Shown here: one piece after another, positions 33,227 to 39,586 of the stretch
How positions within the stretch are numbered: the first letter of the stretch is position 1
Layout of the letters: the number at the start of each line of letters is the position of its first letter
From: Sphingosinicella terrae
GTDB lineage: Bacteria; Pseudomonadota; Alphaproteobacteria; Sphingomonadales; Sphingomonadaceae
DNA length: 64,000 nt
Reading direction: 5' to 3'
NCBI RefSeq assembly: GCF_003347635.1
Contig: NZ_QDFY01000001.1
Span: forward strand, 1,054,001 to 1,118,000
The notes under the pieces: generated by a model
Database searches by the model: none
The model's input: only the letters and a program-made list of their open reading frames with translations
Told to the model about the DNA's origin: nothing
Position numbers and translations under genes: made by a program

Positions 33227-33927
33227 GGAGCAAAGTCTACGCCGACCCCCGCGCGGCGCTGGCGGGCCTGCTGTTCGACGGCATGACTATCATGTCGGGT
33301 GGCTTCGGCCTCGCGGGAAACCCGGAGAGCCTGATCCCTGAGATCCGTGCCGCCGGCGTGAAGGGCCTCACGGTGATCTCGAACAATGCCGGCGCGGACG
33401 GATTCGGCTTATGGATGCTGCTCCAATCTGGGCAGATCGCGAAGATGGTCTCCTCCTATGTCGGAGACAACCAGCTGTTCGAGGAACAGTATCTGTCCGG
33501 GCGACTCGAACTGGAACTCACGCCTCAGGGCACTCTTGCGGAGCGCATTCGCGCCGGCGGGGCAGGCATCCCTGCCTTCTACACGCGTACCGGCGTCGGC
33601 ACGATCGTCGCCGAGGGCAAGCCGACCGAGACGTTCGACGGCGAAACTTATGTGAGGGAGACTTGGCTCCGCGCCGACCTCGCCATCGTCAAGGCATGGC
33701 GCGCCGATTTGGAAGGTAACCTGATGTACCGCAAGACCGCGCGCAACTTCAATCCGGTGATGGCCACCGCGGGGCGCGTAACCGTGGTCGAGGCGGAGGA
33801 GATCGTTCCGGTCGGCACATTCGACCCGGATCACGTCCATACGCCGGGCATTTACGTGGATCGCATCGTGCAGAGCACCATAAACGAGAAGCGGATCGAA
33901 AAGCGTACCGTTCGACCGCGGAATTGA
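33223..33927 (+). CDS. 3-oxoacid CoA-transferase, subunit A (PcaI/ScoA/AtoD-like), orphan
   Basis: A 234-residue protein from the GTG at 33223 (GTGA overlap with the dioxygenase stop), giving RSKVYADPRAALAGLLFDG as expected for the family. Subunit A hallmarks are GGFGLAGNPESLIPEI, LTVISNNAG, ELELTPQGTLAERIRAGGAGIPAFYT, and LAIVKAWRADLEGNLMYRKTARNFNP. The family works as an alpha2beta2 enzyme transferring CoA from succinyl-CoA to a 3-oxo acid, and the catalytic Glu resides in subunit B. No subunit B gene is visible: the next gene on this strand begins 10 kb away, and opposite-strand trb genes start 12 bp after this stop. It may be inactive, may borrow a B subunit from elsewhere, or may be the left flank of a rearrangement. 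Confidence 0.9.
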   Translation: MRSKVYADPRAALAGLLFDGMTIMSGGFGLAGNPESLIPEIRAAGVKGLTVISNNAGADGFGLWMLLQSGQIAKMVSSYVGDNQLFEEQYLSGRLELELTPQGTLAERIRAGGAGIPAFYTRTGVGTIVAEGKPTETFDGETYVRETWLRADLAIVKAWRADLEGNLMYRKTARNFNPVMATAGRVTVVEAEEIVPVGTFDPDHVHTPGIYVDRIVQSTINEKRIEKRTVRPRN

Positions 33928-33929
33928 GG

Positions 33930-33983
33930 ATGGCATTCCTACCAGAGCGCCCGCGAATCCAGCCATCTCTGCACGTCCGCTAG
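33930..33983 (+). other. Possible truncated start of CoA-transferase subunit B at a recombination junction
   Basis: Two bases after the subunit A stop, an ATG preceded by GAGG opens MAFLPERPRI and stops after 17 codons, reading antisense into the HTH gene that ends the trb cluster. Subunit B normally begins at this place with MA- and a similarly tight spacing. The frame is therefore a candidate remnant, with the junction near 33935-33942. This is inferred from position only. Confidence 0.3.
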
Positions 33984-34175
33984 TCTAAACCTCGGACAGC
34001 GCCTGTATTTGCTGCCGCCGCTACCCAGCTCATACTCCCGTGGGAAACCCTCCGGCCGCCGTCGGCGAAGCCGGTCGATCTGCCGCCGCGACAGCCGCGC
34101 CAGGCGCGCAAATTCCTCCACCGTGATCATGCCCAAACCGGCGTCGCCAGGGATAGCGCGAGCTGAGCCGCCCAT
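33939..34175 (-). CDS. Small helix-turn-helix DNA-binding protein at the end of the trb cluster
   Basis: A 78-residue protein from ATG 34175, which has GGAG 8 bases upstream; an internal ATG at 34130 would give a 63-residue product beginning MITVEEFARLARLSRRQID. That region is a MerR/AlpA-like helix-turn-helix (residues 16-40), followed by FPREYELGSGGSKYRRCPRFRLADVQRWLDSR, the pattern of excisionase-type DNA-binding proteins. AlpA/Xis-like proteins regulate integration or excision and are common in mobile elements. The gene lies 4 bp after the DUF2274 gene, so it belongs to the trb operon rather than to the CoA-transferase gene it abuts. Confidence 0.65.
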   Translation of the reverse strand: MGGSARAIPGDAGLGMITVEEFARLARLSRRQIDRLRRRRPEGFPREYELGSGGSKYRRCPRFRLADVQRWLDSRALW

Positions 34176-34179
34176 CGGA

Positions 34180-34401
34180 TCAGCTCCGCCTGTCCCGCCG
34201 CCGGCGTGCGAACTGCCGGTCAGCCTCGAGAAAAGCCGCCAACATCGCCGGGATCAGCTCCTGCATCGGCTCGGCCTGACCGTAGGTCTCCCGATAGAGC
34301 TCGGCATATTCGGCCAGGGCCTCGCCCAGCTCGGGCGGCAGGCTCACCGTCACCTTCACCGGGGTCCGGTCCGGCAGCTTCTTCAGTCGCAGCTCGGCCA
34401 T
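34180..34401 (-). CDS. DUF2274 family protein
   Basis: A 73-residue protein (MAELRLKKLPDRTPVKVTVSLPPEL, then a helical segment ending in FARRRRDRRS). The beta-strand start VKVTVSLPPEL followed by two helices recalls a ribbon-helix-helix fold, as in other DUF2274 proteins. This family is found almost only directly after trbI in trb-type conjugation clusters of Proteobacteria, which is its position here (4 bp from the trbI stop). It may be a regulator of transfer genes, but no experimental function is known to me. Confidence 0.75.
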   Translation of the reverse strand: MAELRLKKLPDRTPVKVTVSLPPELGEALAEYAELYRETYGQAEPMQELIPAMLAAFLEADRQFARRRRDRRS

Positions 34402-34405
34402 CGCC

Positions 34406-35623
34406 TCATCCCCGCCACGGCCGAAGAACGAGATCCTTGTGGACCACCGCCCGCAGCGGCCATCCCGGCCGCACCGTCAAAGTCGGCTGCACGTCCAGGT
34501 TGCGCGACGTGATCCGGTCGCCCGCGCGGGCGGCATTCTGCTGGGTCGATTCCCGCACCGCGCGCACGAGATCGCTCTCGGCGCTGCCCAAGCTCAATTC
34601 GGTGCCGATCCCGAGCAAGGTCGAGAGCACGACCCCCTTCAGCAGCCGCCAGGTGTGGAAATCCACGCCGTCCTCGATGCCGGCATAACCCGACAGGTCG
34701 GTCGCCGGCACGTTGTCGAGCCGCACTGAGGATCCGTCCGGGAGAACGATACGCTGCCAGACGAGCAGGGCCCGGCGCTGCCCGAACGCGACCAGGCTGT
34801 CATAGCTGCCGATCAGCCGCGCGCCCTGCGGCACCAGCACCGTCCGCCCCGTGGCGCTGTCGCGCACATTCTCGGTCACCTGCGCGATCACCGTCCCGGG
34901 CAGGTCGGAGTTGAGCCCGGTGACGAGGCTCGCGGGAATGATCGTGCCGGCGCTGAGCGTCGAGGGCGACGGCGCCGGCCGCAGCGCATGCGGGTTCACG
35001 TCCCCGCTCTCCGAGCGCGCGAACTCCAGCCGCCGCGCGCCGCCGGCCTCGGCCGCGCCGGCAGCCTGCGGCGCTGCGGCCGTCACCTCAGTCACGTCGG
35101 CGCCGACGGTCGCGGCCGGCCTCGCCTGCCCCTCCGCCCCGCCACGGCCGGCGAGCTGCACCAAGAGGGCGGACGCACGCGCCGCCTCCTCGGCCGCTGC
35201 CCGGCGCTGGCGCTCCGCCTCGGCCGCCGCGCGCGCCCGCTCGGCCTCGCTTGCGCCGTCCGGCGGAGGAGCGCCCTCCACACCCAGACTGCGCCGGTGC
35301 TCGAGGATCGGCCGGCCGAGGTCTCCCGGCAAAGGCGGCCCCAGAACCGGCACCTCGCCATAGCTGGCCGGAGCGCCGGCCAGCGCCTCGGGTGCGGCTG
35401 TGGCGGCCGGCTCGCCGGCCTGTCCGTCGCCGGCCGCCATCCGGAAGCTCGGCGGCTCCAGCGCCACCCAGGCCAGGGCCGCGAGGGTCGCCGCCACCGC
35501 GCCGGTGATGCCGATGATCAAGCCCCGGCGGAACCGGACCACCGGCCGCGGCGCGCCGCGCAGCACCAGCGTCTCCGGATCCTCCTTCGGCGGCGGCGCC
35601 AGCTCCCGAGGCGCGTCGGTCAT
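34406..35623 (-). CDS. trbI: Conjugal transfer protein TrbI (VirB10-like)
   Basis: A 405-residue protein from the ATG at 35623, overlapping the trbG stop by 4 bp. It has a short cytoplasmic N-terminus and one membrane helix (RRGLIIGITGAVAATLAALAWVAL), then a long Ala/Glu/Pro-rich periplasmic linker with extreme GC content. The TrbI/VirB10 beta-barrel domain follows: ISAGTIIPASLVTG-like LSAGTIIPASLVTGLNSD, VLVPQGARLIGSYDS, GQRRALLVWQRIVLPDG, and GYAGIEDGVDFHTWRLLKG. The protein spans both membranes and links the inner-membrane ATPases to the outer-membrane core of the type IV secretion system. Confidence 0.94.
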   Translation of the reverse strand: MTDAPRELAPPPKEDPETLVLRGAPRPVVRFRRGLIIGITGAVAATLAALAWVALEPPSFRMAAGDGQAGEPAATAAPEALAGAPASYGEVPVLGPPLPGDLGRPILEHRRSLGVEGAPPPDGASEAERARAAAEAERQRRAAAEEAARASALLVQLAGRGGAEGQARPAATVGADVTEVTAAAPQAAGAAEAGGARRLEFARSESGDVNPHALRPAPSPSTLSAGTIIPASLVTGLNSDLPGTVIAQVTENVRDSATGRTVLVPQGARLIGSYDSLVAFGQRRALLVWQRIVLPDGSSVRLDNVPATDLSGYAGIEDGVDFHTWRLLKGVVLSTLLGIGTELSLGSAESDLVRAVRESTQQNAARAGDRITSRNLDVQPTLTVRPGWPLRAVVHKDLVLRPWRG

Positions 35624-36618
35624 GACGGCCTCCCGCGCCGCCGCCGCGGGCCGCCCTCGTCGTCCCGTACGATCCGAACCACCTGCTGGCGCCGCTCGCC
35701 GAGCCGCAGCTCGGCGGCGGCGAACAGGCGGTCGACCACATAATAGCGGCCGCGCACGCGATAGTTGACGAGCTCGGCGCGGCCGCTTTGCCCGAGCACG
35801 AACAAGGGCGGCGCCTCGCCCTGCGCCAGGCTCGACGGAAACTCGATGAACACCTGGCTGCCGTCGTCGAATGCGCGCAGCGGCCGCCACGGCGGGTCGT
35901 CGCCCTGGATCCTGTAGCCGAATTGGAGCGCCTCGACCGCCACGCCGGCGGCGACCGCCGGCTCGGCATCGGCGGCACCGCCGTTGCGCAGCGCCAGCAG
36001 CTCGCCTTCCGGATAGGTCCAGGAGATGCTCGCCATCGCCGTCCGCGGCGTGCTCTCGAGCTGGACGTGATAGACGCGCCGGTCGGTGCTGATGACGAGA
36101 TTGGTGCGTAGGCCCACGGCCGAGGGCTTGACCAGGATATGCGTCCGCCGCTGCGCGCCGGCGCCGCTCGTCGTGTCGCCGATCACCCAGCGGGCGGTGT
36201 CTCCGGCCGCGACCGAGACGAGGGCCTCGCCCGGCTGCAGCGCGATGTCGCTCACCCGCTCGGGCGCGGTGTAGAGCCGGTAGAGCGCGCCTTCGGTCCA
36301 TGCATAGACCTGCACCGCATTGACATAATGATCGCGGCTCGGCTCGCGCGTCGCGGCGCGATTGGCGGCTTCGACCCGCGAGACCGGCGGCCCGGCCGCG
36401 CGCCTGCGGGCGGGGTCCGGCGCCGGCAGGAGCTGCTCCACCGGCACCGGCGCGGTCGCTGCAGGCGAGTCTGGCTCGGGCTGCGCGTCGGGAACGAGAA
36501 TGGCCCGCGCATAGGCGGCGGTCGCGGGCTCGGGGCGAGCCGCTTCCACGGCCGTGCTCCCCACGCAGGCGCCGAGGCCGAGGACGGAGGTCATCGCAAG
36601 AAGGAGGTTTGGGGTCAT
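35620..36618 (-). CDS. trbG: Conjugal transfer protein TrbG (VirB9-like), probable lipoprotein
   Basis: A 332-residue protein. The N-terminus MTPNLLLAMTSVLGLGAC fits a lipoprotein signal with lipobox LGAC, so it is probably anchored in the outer membrane like other core-complex components. The VirB9/CagX-type domain is recognisable from VYAWTEGALYRLYTAPERVSDI onward, with TTSGAGAQRRTHILVKP and TDRRVYHVQLESTPRTAMASISWTYP. It forms the outer-membrane ring with TrbI. Both ends overlap neighbouring genes by 4 bp. Confidence 0.93.
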   Translation of the reverse strand: MTPNLLLAMTSVLGLGACVGSTAVEAARPEPATAAYARAILVPDAQPEPDSPAATAPVPVEQLLPAPDPARRRAAGPPVSRVEAANRAATREPSRDHYVNAVQVYAWTEGALYRLYTAPERVSDIALQPGEALVSVAAGDTARWVIGDTTSGAGAQRRTHILVKPSAVGLRTNLVISTDRRVYHVQLESTPRTAMASISWTYPEGELLALRNGGAADAEPAVAAGVAVEALQFGYRIQGDDPPWRPLRAFDDGSQVFIEFPSSLAQGEAPPLFVLGQSGRAELVNYRVRGRYYVVDRLFAAAELRLGERRQQVVRIVRDDEGGPRRRRGRPS

Positions 36619-37445
36619 CGGCTGGTCCTCTCGGAAGGCAAGGGTTCGGGAACGGACGGACCGGCAAGGTCCGGGTCGAGCGGCGAGCCGAGCGGCAGCG
36701 AAGGCGCAGCCCGCGGCGGCCAGCCTGGCGCGGCCGGTGCCGGCGCGGGCGCGGGCGCCGGGACGTCGAGCTCCTGGCTCCAGTCGATCGCGTCGACGTA
36801 GAGGCCGAGCGGATTCTTCCGCAGCGTCTCGGCCGAGCGCGGCGGCCGCACGACAACCGTCAGGATGGCCGTCCAGCGCGCGCTGCCGGCGAGGCTGCCG
36901 CGCTCATATTCGGTCTCGGTCCATTTGACCTGGAACGAGCGGTCCGAAGCGCGGACGACGCTGGTCACCTGAACCGACACGGTCCGCTCGCCGATCTGGC
37001 CGAATGGATCGGCCGCGCGCGCATATTCGCCGAGGAACCGGCCGGCGCGCTCCGTCGCGAAATCATAAGCCGAAAGCCAGTTCTCGCGCATCAGCACCGG
37101 GTCGAGCGAGACCGAGCGGACGTTGCGGATGAACCGGCCGAGATGCCAGGCGATCTGCGGGTCGGTCGGCCGGTAGTCCGAGACCGCCGGCGCGACCGCC
37201 CTCGCCTCGCCGAGCCGGTCGACCTCGACCACATAGGGCACCACCCGGCTCTGCATCGACTGCCAGAGCAGCCCCGCCGAAAGCCCGGCGGACAGAAGCA
37301 GCCCGCCGAACGCCATCAGCCGCCAGTTGCGCGCCTGTACCCGCGCCGAGCCGATCCGTTCGTCCCACACCTGCCCGGCCCGCTGATAGGGTGTCTCCGG
37401 CTCGGGCGTTCGCCCGTAACGCTGCACCGCGCGCCTGAACCTCAT
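36615..37445 (-). CDS. trbF: Conjugal transfer protein TrbF (VirB8-like)
   Basis: A 276-residue bitopic inner-membrane protein. The N-terminus is MRFRRAVQRYGRTPEPETPYQRAGQ, followed by a single helix (LMAFGGLLLSAGLSAGLLW) and a VirB8-like periplasmic domain (VVPYVVEVDRLGEARAV, then WHLGRFIRNVRSVSLDP, WTETEYERG and NPLGLYVDAIDWSQEL). The C-terminal 35 residues are Pro/Ala-rich and low-complexity, an extension beyond the usual 230-240 residues. VirB8-like proteins nucleate assembly of the secretion machine. The stop overlaps trbG by 4 bp. Confidence 0.93.
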   Translation of the reverse strand: MRFRRAVQRYGRTPEPETPYQRAGQVWDERIGSARVQARNWRLMAFGGLLLSAGLSAGLLWQSMQSRVVPYVVEVDRLGEARAVAPAVSDYRPTDPQIAWHLGRFIRNVRSVSLDPVLMRENWLSAYDFATERAGRFLGEYARAADPFGQIGERTVSVQVTSVVRASDRSFQVKWTETEYERGSLAGSARWTAILTVVVRPPRSAETLRKNPLGLYVDAIDWSQELDVPAPAPAPAPAAPGWPPRAAPSLPLGSPLDPDLAGPSVPEPLPSERTSR

Positions 37446-37448
37446 CGC

Positions 37449-38756
37449 TCAATCCTCCCTTTCCCTGATGTCGGGGGCGGCGCCCGCGCCGCCGCGGTCG
37501 CCCTCGCGGACCGCCTGCAGGGCGACGTGCCGGTGGTGACGGGCGGTCTGCTCCGACCGCAGGCGGCGCGCCCATGAAGGCGCAGCGTCGGCGGCCGCGT
37601 CGCCGCCGGAAACTGCCGCAGTCGAAGAAACGGTGGGGGAGCCGGCGTGCATCGCCGACCGCCGGCCCTGGGCCGCGGCGGCCCCCAAGCCGGCCGCATC
37701 GCCGAGCTTCGCCTTCAACGCCGCGCCTCCCGCACGGCCCACGCCCACCAAGCCGGCGCCGATGCTCCTGGAGCCGGAGGTCTCCTGGCCGAGCCGGTAG
37801 GATGTCGCGGCGGCCGATCCCATCGACGTGCCGGCGCGAAGCGCGCCCATCGTTCCGCCCGCCGCGGCGCGCGCGCCGCCGACGGCTGCACCGCCGGCAA
37901 CCGCCAATGTTCCGACCGCGGCGGCGGTGGTCCCCACCGCGACGCCTGCGCCGAGCTGGGGCGCGCCGGCGACCAGGCCGGAGGCGATGGCCGGACCGAA
38001 GATGCCGAGCCCGAACAGAGCGAGGCTCGCCAGCACCAGGCTCATCGCCTCGGCTATGTCGGTCTCCTCGCCGGCAGCGGCGGCGAACTCGTCGAAGAAG
38101 CCCGAGCCGATGCCGACGATCACCGCCAGCACCATCACCTTGACGCCCGAGGCGACGACATTGCCGAGCACCCGCTCTGCGAGGAAGCTGGTCCGGTTCC
38201 ACAGCGCGAAGGGCACCAGCACGAAGCCGGCCAAGGCGGTCAGCTTGAACTCGATGATCGTGATGAACAGCTGGATCGACAGCACGAAGAAGGCGATGAT
38301 CACGAACAGCCAGGCGATGAGCAGGACCGCGATCGCCAGGAAGTTCTCGAAGAAGCCGACGAAGCCGGTCATCTCGCCGACCTGCTCGAGCAGCGGCCAG
38401 GCCGCCTCGAAGCCGGTGCCGGCGACATAGCCGGGGCGGAGCAGGTCCTCGGCCGTCATCGTGCCGCCGCCGGCGGTGATCCCGAGCCCGGCAAAGGAGC
38501 GGAAGATGATGTCGGCGAGCATCGGGAAGGAGCCGAGGATCAGCGCGAACGCGCCGACATAGAGGATCTTCTTCAGGAACCGGCCGATGACGTCGTCCTC
38601 GCCGCCCATCGCCCAGAACAGGCCGGCCAGAGTGATGTCGATTCCGACTAGAACGGTGGTCAGGAAGGCGACGTCGCCGCCGAGCAGCCCGAAGCCGCTG
38701 TCGATGTAGCGGATGAACGCTTCCATGAAGCGGTCGATGACGTTGAGGTCGTCCAT
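37449..38756 (-). CDS. trbL: Conjugal transfer protein TrbL (VirB6-like)
   Basis: A 435-residue polytopic inner-membrane protein from the ATG at 38756. The first part reads MDDLNVIDRFMEAFIRYIDSG, followed by five or more helices (FLTTVLVGIDITLAGLFW; LYVGAFALILGSF; AIAVLLIAWLFVIIAFFVLS; TALAGFVLVPFALWNRTSF; VMVLAVIVGIG). The C-terminal 130 residues are Ala/Gly-rich and cytoplasmic, ending in a charged tail, as usual for TrbL. It forms the inner-membrane channel region. It is 3 bp from trbF and is separated from trbJ by a 104-bp gap with two hairpins where trbK would normally be. Confidence 0.93.
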   Translation of the reverse strand: MDDLNVIDRFMEAFIRYIDSGFGLLGGDVAFLTTVLVGIDITLAGLFWAMGGEDDVIGRFLKKILYVGAFALILGSFPMLADIIFRSFAGLGITAGGGTMTAEDLLRPGYVAGTGFEAAWPLLEQVGEMTGFVGFFENFLAIAVLLIAWLFVIIAFFVLSIQLFITIIEFKLTALAGFVLVPFALWNRTSFLAERVLGNVVASGVKVMVLAVIVGIGSGFFDEFAAAAGEETDIAEAMSLVLASLALFGLGIFGPAIASGLVAGAPQLGAGVAVGTTAAAVGTLAVAGGAAVGGARAAAGGTMGALRAGTSMGSAAATSYRLGQETSGSRSIGAGLVGVGRAGGAALKAKLGDAAGLGAAAAQGRRSAMHAGSPTVSSTAAVSGGDAAADAAPSWARRLRSEQTARHHRHVALQAVREGDRGGAGAAPDIRERED

Positions 38757-38786
38757 GCCGGCTCCAGCGCAGGCTCGAGGATCGGG

Positions 38787-38849
38787 GGCCGCGGGGCACC
38801 CAGGGGGCACGAGGCGCCCCGCGGCCGGCGCGGCGGCCAGAGGCCGCGC
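38787..38849. repeat. Two adjacent GC hairpins in the trbJ-trbL gap
   Basis: Hairpin one pairs GGCCGCGGGGC (38787-38797) with GCCCCGCGGCC (38816-38826), an 11-bp perfect stem. Hairpin two pairs GCGCGGC (38828-38834) with GCCGCGC (38843-38849). Neither is followed by a T tract. This is the only sizeable gap inside the trb operon, and no open frame for the entry-exclusion lipoprotein TrbK is present. Confidence 0.6.
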
Positions 38850-38860
38850 GCCAAGAGGGG

Positions 38861-39586
38861 TCAGTCGGCGTCGCGCCGATAGGCGCGGCCCGTCCCGAGG
38901 AACCGGCGGGTGGCGGCGCGCCCCTCCGCCTCGGCCTGGGTCCGCGCCGCCCGCTCGATCGCCTGGCTGCGATGCTCGGCCGCCATCAGGCTCTGGAGCT
39001 GGAGCTGCTGCTTGACGCCGAGCGCCAGCAGCTGGGCCACCGCCTGCTGCGCCTGGAGGCTGCCCGCGGCGTCGCGGCTGCGGCCGGCCAGCTCGGCGAG
39101 CAGGCCGGCATCCTCGCGGACATTCTCGACCACCTGCGCCTGCACGCCCATCGCCTGGCGGTACCCGCCGACCGCCGCCTCGAGCCGCGCGCGCGCCTCG
39201 GCGATCCGCGCGTCGCCGGAGAGCAGCCGCCCGGCCTCGCCCGGAAAGAGCTGCCGGATGCGCTCGTCGAGCCGGTCGACCCGGAAGTCGATCCCTTCCG
39301 CCTCCCCCATCAGCTGGTCGATGCGCTGCATCGCGCCATTGATCCGCTCGAGCTGCGGGAAATCGAGACGCTCGAGGTTGCGGGCCATGTTCTGGAGCAT
39401 CGCCGCCTCGTTCTGCAGCGACTGGATCTGGTGGTTGATCTGCTCGAGCGCCCGCGCCGCCTGAAGCAAATTCTGGGCATAATTGGTGGCGTCGAAGACG
39501 GGGATCGCCGCCGCCTCCTTTGCCGGCAGCGCGATCGCCAGCGGCGCGGCGGCGGCCAGCGCCAGAACAGCAAATCTGGTCTTCAT
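38861..39586 (-). CDS. trbJ: Conjugal transfer protein TrbJ (VirB5-like)
   Basis: A 241-residue exported protein from the ATG at 39586, which has AAGGAGA 6 bases upstream. A Sec signal (MKTRFAVLALAAAAPLAIAL, cleavage near ALPAKEAAA) is followed by IPVFDATNYAQNLLQAARALEQINHQI, the TrbJ hallmark, and then long amphipathic helices consistent with the VirB5 four-helix fold. Such proteins are periplasmic and pilus-tip components of mating-pair formation. The start overlaps the trbE stop by 4 bp. Confidence 0.93.
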   Translation of the reverse strand: MKTRFAVLALAAAAPLAIALPAKEAAAIPVFDATNYAQNLLQAARALEQINHQIQSLQNEAAMLQNMARNLERLDFPQLERINGAMQRIDQLMGEAEGIDFRVDRLDERIRQLFPGEAGRLLSGDARIAEARARLEAAVGGYRQAMGVQAQVVENVREDAGLLAELAGRSRDAAGSLQAQQAVAQLLALGVKQQLQLQSLMAAEHRSQAIERAARTQAEAEGRAATRRFLGTGRAYRRDAD

